Positions 1 to 9,720 of a stretch of 64,000 nt of DNA are shown piece after piece (position 1 is the first letter of the stretch; every line of letters begins with the position of its first letter). Location: positions 97,292,345-97,356,344 of the forward strand of contig OZ026514.1 in assembly GCA_964019695.1 (NCBI GenBank), read 5' to 3'. A model generated the notes under the pieces. The model was not told the origin of the DNA. It saw only the letters and a program-made list of their open reading frames with translations, and did no database searches. The position numbers and the translations under genes are program-made. This stretch comes from Loripinus fragilis. Taxonomy: Eukaryota > Mollusca > Bivalvia > Lucinida > Lucinidae.

Positions 1-142
1 TCTTTTGAACTTTTAAAGATTCCAAATCCCAACAGAATCGAAATCAATTGATGAAGTTCTAACAGAGAATAAAATCAAACAGTCACAGGAAAAACTCTCT
101 CTTAAAATAAGCATTGCTTACACCCCATCATGCATACAACCT

Positions 143-204
143 TAAAACAACGTCATATCAACGTCGATGCGACGTTGCATCGACGTTGATACGACGTTGT
201 TTTA
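143..204. repeat. Perfect-looking hairpin built from AACGTC/GACGTT units
   Basis: The stretch reads as an inverted repeat: AACGTC-containing units on the left are mirrored by GACGTT units on the right, with the centre near 174. It is probably the core of a small palindromic transposable element. No coding content is seen. Confidence 0.6.
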
Positions 205-235
205 ACGTCAAGTGTCACCTGACGACAGGCCACCT

Positions 236-446
236 AAACTTGCTAGCGGCGGCTTTTCTCGTCTGCTGATTACCTTTGAAAACAATTTGGTCACAGACCA
301 GTACCGGAAGAACATCGGTCCTGATCTGGATCCAAACCGTTTGACACTCTGATCGTGTTCCGGAAAGATTTTTTTTGAAAAACCTTATTTGAAAAAAAAA
401 AAACAGCAGCGGACAACAAACGCATGGAAAATTATCCAACATACAG
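236..446. mobile_element. Palindromic MITE, family P2 (CGTCTGCTGAT ends)
   Basis: The left end reads CTCGTCTGCTGAT and the right end GCAGCGGACAAC, its inverted counterpart. The centre holds the 'gaccga..tcggtc / gatctggatccaaa..gtttgaca' palindrome that defines this family. There is no ORF. It is the first of about a dozen copies in the window. Confidence 0.6.
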
Positions 447-999
447 TGGCGGAACCAGGGGGTGCTTTGGGTGCTGCAGCACCCCCAGCTGAGTCCACAG
501 TAGAAAAATCTTAGCCTACCCTTTTTTGTCTTCTCAATAATGTGTAGGTTACATGCCAAGACTTTCAACACTAAGGCCTACTTCGTTATTCGCGGAGAGA
601 GTAAAATGCTTCAGTAAGCCCACATCAAATGCGCGCGATCGTGTATTTTTGCTGCCGACAAAAGGGCTTTTTATACCTCGGCGCATATTAATATTGCTGA
701 AATAATCAGTTTATTGAATATAGTAAGGAACATTTGGCAACCCATATCGGAGATTCGTACCAGTCGACACGTTAGTATTTTTGCTTTATCATCTTCTGTT
801 TACAAATTACTTATGTTTACTTTTGTTAAGACATCAAATGTAGGCCGTAGAACTTAGTTTTGTCTTTGTCCGTATATTTGTCTTTTTACTCTGTCAGCTA
901 TTTTCTCTGCGTCCTTGGGGTTCATAACGGCGTGAAATCTGTAGCTCTGCTTGTCGACAACTGAGATATGTTAGACTTGATGGAAGCGCATCAATTCTT
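447..999. other. Gene-free stretch with a 'gtggcggaacc' repeat fragment
   Basis: The sequence around 445-490 (GTGGCGGAACCAGGGGGTG, then a GCTGCAGCACCCCC hairpin) resembles the 'gtggcggatcc' elements seen again near 25045, 46035, 46385 and 49130. From 490 to 999 I see no gene, no long open frame and no clear repeat structure. Confidence 0.4.
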
Positions 1000-1205
1000 T
1001 TCCAACTAGCGTCGTCTGCTGATAACCTTTGCAAACAGTTTGGACCTAGTTCAGGCCCGACAAAGTGTCGGGCCTGACCTAGGTCCAAACTGTTTGACAC
1101 TCTTATGGTATTCCTTAAAGATTTTTTCAAAAAGTTGACTTTTTTAAAAAAAAATCAGCAGACGGCAAAAATGAATACAAAATGTCCAAGCAGGCAAAGA
1201 GTTAA
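1000..1205. mobile_element. Palindromic MITE, family P2
   Basis: It has CGTCGTCTGCTGATAACC at the left and, at the right, a CAGCAGACGGCAAAA boundary followed by GCAAAGAGTTAA. The core CAGGCCCGACAAAGTGTCGG continues into a mirrored half, so the centre near 1065 is a long hairpin. Non-coding. Confidence 0.65.
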
Positions 1206-1404
1206 ACAGTTTTAGGAGCGGTTCAATCATGTTTATGAGACAAATATGGTCAATAAGTCTCAGGCTGTTATTTCATTAGAAGTTTTGGAGTTTCCCTGAT
1301 CCAGTGATCAGTCTCGCTGGATTACACTTGTATTTAATATACTTTGGAAAGGATGTGTGCAAAGACTTTGGAGTATTAATTTTTTTGTAATGTAGGTATT
1401 TTCT

Positions 1405-2047
1405 GCAATAACCAAAGTCTGCTAATTAAAATTGTAAATGTAATTAATTGTAATTTAATTACATTTTCTAAAGTAATTACATGTAATTGTAATTAAGACA
1501 TTTCTTTAATTTAAGTAATTGAATGTAATTAATTACATGGTCAAACTGGGAGTAATTAGCAATTACTTTCAATTACTTTTTATTTATTTTTCAGATCAGT
1601 TATGAACTTTATTTACCTAAGATTATCATGAATACTTAAATACTGCTAAATGAATTGTTCTTGGCCTTTGTAAATGCATATATCATTTGCTGTACTCAAT
1701 CTATGAAAAGTATAGACATAAGATAGAATATAACAATTTTACCACAGACAAAGACTTATGTTACCTCTACTATTTTGAAAGTATCCTTTTTAAGCAGTTT
1801 TAAGATATGGCTTTGTGACAATCAACCTTTAATAGTTTAGTTACCAAAACAAATACAAAAACAAAGAAGGTGTGGAAAGCTCAACAATTGTATTTACACA
1901 GACAGTAGTGTTGGTTAGTGAATTGACTCTTTGGAGGCATTTTGTTAAATTTCCACACCTAGGATCAACTCACTCAAATGCTAAAGTGCATGACCCGATC
2001 TATCCACTAAATTATTAAAACCCTTTAACTGCTAATTTGCCATTTTC

Positions 2048-2114
<67 letters not shown>

Positions 2115-3235
2115 TTAATAAAATGTGATTCAGAAAATTAAATTGGATTTCACTCATTCATTGAACCTTGGGCCTATCATTGTTGATATAATAATCAAAA
2201 AAGGAAAAGAAAATGAAATAGATGTTCCAGTGGTGACTGAACTAGCACACTAGTAATATTTAAGTCTGTCACTATCTGATATTCCTTTTTGTACTTTTTT
2301 GTGACAAAATTTCATGTCTCATAGGGCCACTAAGATTTTTATCAACACTTTTTTAAAACATTAAACTGTCGTTCTCTGGCACGTTAAGCTAATTTTACAA
2401 AACAATTTCCATGGTTTATCTTCGACAGTTGTAAGACTTTTCTCAGGCCAATGTGTATTACTGAACTTTGTTTTGCATTATGAGTTTGCTAGTTTGAGAA
2501 TAAAAAATAGTAAGTGAGTATGATCAGGAAATACCACAATCACAAACCGCAGACAACCCCGTGGCACCAAGAAGAAGAGCCGCATCTGGAAAACAAATTA
2601 AGCAAAGCAACCAGCTCTCTCTTCCCCATCAAGATGATTGCAATACTAGAATGTACATAAAGTAACGTACAACAAAACATAGAACAATTACAGACTCCTA
2701 CAATGGGAGTAACAATATCAAAAAGTCAACAACAACAGAACCACCGCCTTAGAACGGGCAGCAGCCTAAGCCACAGGGAGGGGGGCGGCTTAAATGCATT
2801 TTACCTCCCAAAAATAAAATAATAATTTCTATACTTTCTCTTGTGAAATCATGTCATCGACTACGAAAACAACAACTGATTTTGTACATTTCATTTTTTC
2901 TTAGTTGCATCTCTTGGCAATACATGTAAATTAATACAAGAAGTCCTCAAAACAGAATCGAATCAATAGACATATATTGAATATAGAATGCCATGGTTAA
3001 TCAGACTTTTTATGGAGTTTTAACTCATTTCAAATATCTCTGGAATTTAAATCTGATGAAGCTATCTAAGTGGGAGTGAGATGTAATTATAATGCAATTA
3101 ATTACATTTGGCAAAGTAATTGTATGTAATTTAGTACTTTGCTCGAAAGCCAAGTTATTTTAATTGTAATTTACTTGAACAATTTACAATGTAAGTGTAA
3201 ATAATTAATTACTTTTCAAAGTAAATGACCCAAAG
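1405..3235. repeat. Two AT-rich TAATTACA arrays flanking a 1.5 kb spacer
   Basis: At 1405-1600 and again at 3075-3235 the sequence is made of short AATTACATT/AATGTAATT permutations, and both blocks adjoin a CCAAAGTCT motif (1400 and 3228). This could be the pair of iterated ends of one degraded element of about 1.8 kb, or two independent AT-rich arrays. The spacer holds the microsatellite at 2048-2112 and a GC-richer unknown block at 2530-2795. No coding region is supported. Confidence 0.35.
2048..2112 (+). repeat. (AAT)n trinucleotide microsatellite
   Basis: An uninterrupted run of AAT/ATA units covers about 65 bp. Length polymorphism is likely. Confidence 0.95.
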
Positions 3236-3449
3236 TCTATCCGCTGTATCTAAAGATCATTTTTGGTTTCATACTTTGCAATTTGTTGTTATATCTGTGC
3301 TCTCGATATATTTGTAATCGGTCCCGTCCGCCCGTTCGTCCAACGATTTTGCTCACCAGCAACGCTAACTTCTCCTCATTATTTTTGACGAAGGAGTTCA
3401 TCACCACCAATATACCAAGGTTCCATGACTTAAAAGCTGTCTTATGGCT

Positions 3450-4320
3450 CGTAACTTGCGTAATGGTATGTAGATTGAAGCAATCTTATGGCTCCTAACT
3501 CTCTTTTATCTTTTATTTTAGTAGAGGGTCTTCATACAATTATTGCCTATGGTGTGTTGATTTTTTTAAAGTTTCAAATCATCAATGTGACCATGTCAAG
3601 GTCAAATATATTTAAACCTCCATATATCCACACTTTTCGAGAAAAAACGTCGAAGAAAATTCTCTCAAGATGCAGTTTATTGTGTAAGCATTAACGGTTC
3701 CTAGTGGATTCTTGGATACCCAGCAAGAACCCTTGTTATGTGAGAACGTCCACCCTTCCATCGGTCAGTCTTTCCGCCAGTTGGTTTTGTCTCATTAAGC
3801 GAACTCCTTTATTTTTGGACCGAGGATGTTCATATTTGGCTCAATTATTGCCTATGGCGTAAAGATTACAACACATATTTCAGATCATCGATCTATATGA
3901 CCTAGGAATCAAAGGTCAAGGCCACATAAACTAAAATCTGCCTAACAGCTTGTAATGCAAACTCCTCTTTCATTTAGGTGTTCATATTTCTATCACAACA
4001 ACCATCTCGACAAAGACATGCACATATGATCTTGGCACTAAATAACAAGGTCACTTATACACATAAAAGCTGTCAAAATTTGTCTTACGACTCGTTATGC
4101 GAACTCTTCTTTCATTTGTTGATGGAGAGCGTTCATGGTTAGCGCAATGATTGCCTATGGTGTGTAGATTACAACGAATAATTCAAATCACTTGGATGAC
4201 CTTGCAGTCCGAGGTAAAGGTCACATATACTTAAAACCTGTTTACTACTCATAATGCAAATTCTGTTTTCATTTTGGACGGATAGTGTTAATAGTTGGCA
4301 CACTGTTTACATGTCGTCAA
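3450..4320 (+). repeat. Degenerate tandem array, units of roughly 150-190 bp
   Basis: Diverged units recur with the phrases 'gcgaactcctctttcattt', 'ttcatatttggc..aattattgcctatgg', 'gtagattacaac', 'aaggtcacatata' and a '..cttacgactcgt' boundary. Four to five partial units are visible. Small ORFs at 3283-3498 and 3488-3694 are chance openings at its edge. Non-coding. Confidence 0.6.
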
Positions 4321-4754
4321 TCTCAGCATACACATACAAGGATAGGAATCAATTCATTTGGTAAAATTCCTTACAGTAAGAGTTACAGAGGATTTGAGAT
4401 GGAATACACTAATTAATATATTGTTCAGGAGAATGAAATTTGAGCACTTATGTTAGTGAAATAGTATTTAAAGTTATTCATTATACTGCTTATGTAATAT
4501 GGGGAACTAGTAATTTATTTTTTGTAAAGTAACAATGATTGTCCTATTCGTGAGAAGTATTTTTGGACCGATCCACCAGTATCTAATTCCAGCCATGCCC
4601 TTTTGAAACCGAACCATTGCTTTCCTTGGCGAAACTTATATCCCCATCCCTAAGACGTAAAGGAGACTGGTGCTACCAGTTTACCAGCATATGACCTCAT
4701 CCCCTTAACATGGAGTGGTAATAATCACCACTCAATGTCATTTCGCACTCATAC

Positions 4755-6027
4755 AGCTATTATGGGAGAGAAATTAACGAAATTTGATGTCCACAGTGGA
4801 TCAAAAACATATTGGGGGTTGTTGCTGGTTGTCCAGTCTTGTAACACTTTTGCAGCAACTATGGGTAAACTATATACATATGGACTTGGTGGTTTGGCCT
4901 GGGCACGATGCCCAGGCCCGGCGGTGGAGTCTTTGGACTTCTACATAGTTAACCTGAAATGAGAACAAAGTGCTACAAAGTTTGTTTCTATATGTTTATT
5001 CTATGCAGTCCAGATCTTGAATGAGGAACAGACCGCGGACATAAACCAACAATGTGGCCCTTTGCCTGATCACATGACCAAGTAAACTAATCAGGTCCAC
5101 GCGTCTGGATCACATGGAACAAATCAATTTCGCCTGGTCGAGTACTACACTCAACTGCGCATGCGTGAAGTCGTCCTGATTTATCTCTAGTTTGTTTGAA
5201 CATGTAATTGGTAAGTGTTTGGCCCTTTGTTCACAAAAATACCAACAGGGACTTAGCATGTCTCCCAAAGGGATTAGCGGCAGGATTAACAAGGTGACAG
5301 GTAACTCAATTTGATTGTGAGTCTTAAGGGAAACCATTACAACCTGACAATTTTTTAATTTTCATATTTCCATTTTCCCAAATAAAATTGTACACAAACA
5401 CAAATTTAAAAATATATAACCATTTTTGGAATCGCCTCAGCGAGACCTTTATACTGAGTGGAAAAGTGCGCATTACTGATATTCTGTTTAAAAACTAATA
5501 GCATTTCTTTCTCAAAATTCATTTTTCCAAAAACCATATTTTTCAAATTTTATGTTTATAACATTATTTTGGTTCCAAAAGCATCAAAATCATATTTTTT
5601 CAAAAGATTCCAAAAATTCTAAAACAAAAATCTTGCTTTTGATGTACTTTTTCGTATGCAAGTTAATCGTGCCAGAGAGAACATGTGCACTTGATAAAAA
5701 CTATAATTGCTGCTCACAGCAGTTACTAAAATCAAATGAGCTGCGACATGTGATTTACAACAATGCAGCATTTTGACAAGTGTAGACTTAGACCAGCCTC
5801 TGTAGCATCCTTTTAAGCCAGAAACTCCAAATGATGTTCAGTCAGTAGCTTAACACTTACATAATATTCAAGCGACCAGCAAGGGCTCTGATCAGACTGC
5901 ACGTATGTGCAGGCTGATCTGAGTCTTTGCTGGTCGCACATATCACATTGTTGGAAATCTCATGTTGCGGCTCAAATACAATATTATTCTGAATTACATA
6001 ATGTGTGGCCAAAGTTACGTCATGAAA
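4755..6027 (+). repeat. Copy 1 of a tandem duplicated segment (about 1.1-1.3 kb)
   Basis: This copy begins near TATTATGGGAGAGAAATTAA and matches the segment starting at 6067 along most of its length, with substitutions and small indels. Near its end it carries an extra block of about 200 bp containing the hairpin at 5876-5940. The shared tail 'attacataatgtgt..ccaaagttacgtcatga' occurs at 5990-6027 here and 7090-7126 in copy 2. A short open frame (4735-4962) exists in both copies, but its length and drift do not support a gene. Confidence 0.75.
5876..5940. repeat. Hairpin with GATCAGACT core, family P8-like
   Basis: GCGACCAGCAAGGGCTCTGA is mirrored by a right arm ending in GCTGGTCGC; the loop lies near 5908. 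It belongs to the recurring 'gatcagactgc..gcagtctgatc' hairpins of this window. Confidence 0.6.
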
Positions 6028-6066
6028 ATATCACCCATTATGATACTCCTCGGATTCTCCACCACT

Positions 6067-7126
6067 TTATTATGGGAGAGAAATTAACGAAATTTGATGT
6101 CCACAGTGGAACGGACACCTATTGGGGTTTGTTGCTGGTTGTCAAGTCTTGTAACACTTTTGCAGCAACTATGGGTAAACTTTTTACATCTGGACTTGGT
6201 GGTTTGGCCTGGGCACAATGCTCAGGCCCGGCGGTGGAGTCTTGGGACTTATACATAGTTTTCCTGAAATGAGTACAAAAGGCTACAAAGTTTGTTTCTA
6301 TATGTTTATTCCATGCAGTACAGATCCTGAATGAGGAACGGACTGCAGACAGAAACCAACATTGTGGCCCTTTGCCTGATCACATGACCAGGTAAACCAA
6401 TCAGGTCCATGTGTCTGGATCACATGAGACAAATCAATTTCTCGTACTATACTCTACTGCGCCTGCGTGAAGTCGTCCTGATTAATCTCTAGTTTGTTTG
6501 AACAGGTAATTGGTAAGTGTTCGGCCCTTTGTTCATGAACATACCAACAGGGACTTAGCGTGTCCCCGAAAGAGATTATCGCCAGGATTAACAAGGTGAC
6601 ACGTAACTCAATTTGATTGTGAGCTTAACTTTGAGCGTCTTAAGCAAAACCATTACAACCTGCCAATTTAACAATTTTCATATTTCCATTTTTCCAAAAT
6701 AAATTGTCCACAAACACAACTTTAAAAAAATATAACATTTTTGGAATTGCCTCAGCGAGACCTTAAAACTAATACCAAATATGCAGTGGAAAAGTGCGCA
6801 TTTGAAAATTTCAATTTCTGACATTCTGTTTAAAAACTAATAGCAATTCTTTCTCAAAATTCGTTTTTCTAAAAACCATATTTTTCAAATTTTATGTTTA
6901 TAACATTATTCTTGGTTTCAAAAGCATCAAAATTATATTCTTTTCAAAAGATTCTGGAAATTTAAAATAAAAATCTTGCTTTTGATGTACTTTTTCGTAT
7001 GCAAGTACATTGTGCAAGAGAGTACATGTGCACTTGATAAAAACTAAATTTGCTGCACAAAACAGTTAGTAAAATAAAATATTATTCTGAATTACATAAT
7101 GTGTCCCCAAAGTTACGTCATGACTC
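6067..7126 (+). repeat. Copy 2 of the tandem duplicated segment
   Basis: This is the second copy of the block at 4755-6027, in the same orientation, and it lacks the 5876 hairpin insertion. The first 200 bp are nearly identical to copy 1 (for example GAAATTAACGAAATTTGATG); later parts have drifted. The small frame at 5907-6272 is continuous into it but has no recognisable domain. Confidence 0.75.
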
Positions 7127-7692
7127 AGTATACAGCTTGTACAGATATTTATAAAGATATCTTCTTCTTCTTCAGTCTTCAGGAAAGGATTCCGTACAGG
7201 AATGTATAACATGTCCTGCGATGGGAGATGAGATGATTGCTCTCCACATGTAGCATTAAAATCCTCTATTTGCAATTTAAAACTTCAAGGACTTTGAAAA
7301 CGTATCAACCAGACTAAATCATTTATTGCTCAAATACTAAGGATATGACAGAGAGATAAATTTCATTGCATACCAAAGTCTGACAAGATTTTAGTGTGCC
7401 CTAGAAAATTCATTAAAGGTATTGAAATAACAGCTTTCATAAAGCAGGGGTATGCAATTTCGAAGGATATCAATTCAACAGCAAGCTAACTGTCTTTAGT
7501 TTTGTTTCCTGACTCAACAGATATCTGTCCTATGCTCCTTTGCTGGTTACACATTCTTTATTGAACGATTCAAAATTTAATGACAGTACGTTCGACTCAA
7601 ATTGTTGCCCAATTTAAATTTCCGCCACACCCCACACACTCTGATTTTTTTTAATATAGTGTAACGTCACCAGCAATGAGAAAATTGCAAAA
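7127..7692. other. Gene-free stretch, nothing recognised
   Basis: No gene, clear repeat or palindrome is seen apart from short TTC/CTTC tracts near 7160. The short minus-strand frame at 7066-7275 is judged to be chance. Confidence 0.4.
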
Positions 7693-8264
7693 TTATGGTG
7701 ATGCGTTTTCAAAGTCCTCTAGTATATGTACAGTTGGTGGAGTTAGTGGAGATATTAAAGGTGGGGAGCTGAGTGTGGAGCTGAAAAGCACAGAAGAGCT
7801 ACTCAGCAAGGCTTGGAAGGCTTCCAGCGATGATGAATCTGTCACTGCTGCTGGGAGTTTATTCAATTTTTGGATTGTGTAGGGATAGAAGGACCTCTTG
7901 TATAATGGGCTTTCTGCATAGGGTTGGTAGAGTCGTTGCCTACCTCTGGTACGCCTGTCACTGGGTGGTAGTATGTAACTGGCATCAATACCAACCATAC
8001 AAGTCTTGATTTTAAATAGCATGCATAGCTGATGAAATCGTCTTTTGTCTTCTAGAGGCACCCAGCCAGATGCACCCAGCCAAGGTCGTGCAGCAAATTC
8101 CTAACACATCCTGGTAATCTTTCCCAGTAGATGTTGCAGGCAAATCTTGCAGCTTTCCGTTGGAATTTTTCAATGGATTGAGAGTCAACAACAGTGTGGG
8201 TCCAAGATCGAAGATGCATACTCAATTGATGGACGTGTGAGCGTTGTATATGCTGTCTGAGCAC
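7693..8264 (-). pseudogene. Decayed non-LTR retrotransposon, reverse transcriptase C-terminus
   Basis: Two overlapping minus-strand frames carry the C-terminal end of a LINE reverse transcriptase. The upstream frame (8264-8052) reads IEKFQRKAARFACN and LLHDLGW; the downstream frame (8061-7693) reads PLEDKRRFHQLCMLFKI, SDRRTRGRQR, KRSFYPYTIQKLNKLPAAV and DSSSLEAFQALL. The two are joined across a frameshift near 8060, where 'ggctgggtgc' is duplicated. This is a familiar LINE tail ('FQRKAARF', 'F.P.TI..WN.LP', 'SLEAF'). It is 5'-truncated and broken, so non-functional. Clade not assigned. Confidence 0.8.
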
Positions 8265-8356
8265 TCACTGAGGTTTCTTCTCATAAATCCGAGAGAACGC
8301 TGGCCTTTGCCCTGCTGTGCATCAAAATATGGCTTCCAAGAGTGTGCTTATTATTT

Positions 8357-8474
8357 AAAGACAGCTTCTTTCCACAGACTATCAGGGATTGGAACGCTCT
8401 ATCAGAATCTGCCATTTCCTCAGCTTGAATTGCTGGGATCATGGGATGATTGTGTTGCTAAGTTTAGGCTCTGA
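8357..8474 (+). pseudogene. Second LINE tail remnant, opposite strand
   Basis: From 8357 the plus strand reads KDSFFPQTIRDWNALSESAI before a stop at 8426-8428; another frame continues with DDCVAKFRL, the typical last residues of such tails. It lies head-to-head with the minus-strand remnant at 7693-8264, so two insertions, or an inversion, abut here. Confidence 0.6.
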
Positions 8475-8960
8475 CTCAGCATACTTGGTACTGGGTCCGT
8501 GGTTTAGGCTACTTCTTTTGGCGAAGTTCCCCTTCTTTGTTAAGATATTGACTATTTTCCCCATTGTCAGTTTTGGCGTTTCATCAGTAAATGTTTACAT
8601 TCATTTCCAGTGCGAACATTTTTTTATCGATCATGATTGTCTTTTCGCGAAAAGCATTCATTTCCGCGAAAAGGGATAGTTTTCGTAGTTTTTGGTAGCC
8701 CTTTGCAACTTGGTTAATTCCCTTGTTTGGACTCTTTTTCTTCCTCCAATGAAAACAAACGCACCAAAATTTTAAAATACAACTTCATAATCTAATAGTA
8801 ATTGTATATTCCAAAATAAACGATGTAGATTTTATATTGAAGCTAGCTCAATGGAATGAAAAATTATAAACCTTGCAAGAAAATAGATTTACAAGCCCAA
8901 ACCATTTGTAATTAGTTTTCGCGACATTTTTAGACAAGTATAAGCTTTCACAAAAAGCTT
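8475..8960. other. Gene-free stretch with TTTTCGCGAAAA motifs
   Basis: CTTTTCGCGAAAAG and TTCCGCGAAAAGG at 8641-8675, and TTTTCGCGAC near 8915, resemble the ends of family P6 elements (21197-21403, 54240-54410). No gene is seen. Confidence 0.4.
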
Positions 8961-8969
8961 GGTCTACGC

Positions 8970-9030
8970 CACAGGGACCTGTATCATGTTTTTTTTAGTT
9001 TTAGGGGACTTTTTTGTATATATATTGACC

Positions 9031-9069
<39 letters not shown>

Positions 9070-9111
9070 GGGCCCCTAAAACTTTTAAAAAAATATGATA
9101 CAGGCCTATGT
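8970..9111. mobile_element. Short palindromic MITE with 9-bp target duplication and (TA)n centre
   Basis: The left arm CACAGGGACCTGTATCAT is mirrored by ATGATACAGGCCTATGT at the right. The element is bracketed by the direct repeat GGTCTACGC (8961-8969 and 9112-9120). A 9-bp duplication is typical of Mutator-like elements. The centre has expanded into a (TA)n microsatellite (about 9034-9066). Non-coding, about 142 bp. Confidence 0.8.
9034..9066 (+). repeat. (TA)n microsatellite
   Basis: A pure TA dinucleotide run inside the MITE at 8970-9111. Confidence 0.95.
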
Positions 9112-9229
9112 GGTCTACGCATATGTAAAATTGTAATGCAGAAAAAGTCCTATTTTTAAGCGCTATGTTGTAAAAACAGTAGCAGGGTAGGCAGACATGC
9201 ATGCAGACAGATCAATTGGGGGCAGGGCC

Positions 9230-9720
9230 TTTTCCTCATAACACCAGGGGCGGATAAGAGGCCCCATTCTCAATCAAAAATAGCCTCCTTTTTTTCACAA
9301 TTTCCACCAAAAAATCCCAATCTGAAGCTCAAAAAATCTTACCAGGGAGCAAACTCAATTGAAAAATAGCCGCATAAAATTGTTCTCTGAGCGGAGCTGT
9401 AACTTTGACTTTCGAGTGCGAATCCAGGGGGGTAACGGGGAGTCCAGACCCCCCCCCCCCCCCTGGAAATCACAAGTTATATGGGTTTCTATAGGGAATA
9501 AGCAATTGGACCCCCCCCCCCCCCCTGGAAAAAGTTTGTCCCCATGGAAAAAGTTGGACCCCGTCCGGAACCTTGAAAAATGATAGTTTTCTTTGAAATG
9601 AACCATTTGACTTCTGTAAAATAAGCTGAGGACTCAAAAAACAAACAAACAAAAAAAAACGCCAGAGCTTCTTTTGTCAGATTGACCTGCAACCCCCCCC
9701 CCCCCCCCCCCCCCTGACTA
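9230..9720. repeat. Poly-C-bearing repeat block
   Basis: Three C homopolymers (about 9449-9463, 9511-9525 and 9693-9714) punctuate sequence of the 'gatccagggggg / gtccagaccccc' type. The overlapping small ORFs here are low-complexity artefacts (runs of Pro or Gly). Confidence 0.6.

Noticed and set aside
4735..6272. Paired small ORFs (MGEKLTKFDVHSG...) as a gene family
   Set aside because: Their frames are preserved only because the DNA is a tandem duplication; they are about 70-120 residues, have no domain, start or splice context, and lie in repeat DNA.
7676..7882. Plus-strand ORF starting MRKLQNYGDAF
   Set aside because: It is the antisense of the LINE reverse transcriptase remnant, which explains its openness.
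9355..9692. Overlapping ORFs rich in Pro or Gly
   Set aside because: They are translations of poly-C/poly-G tracts.
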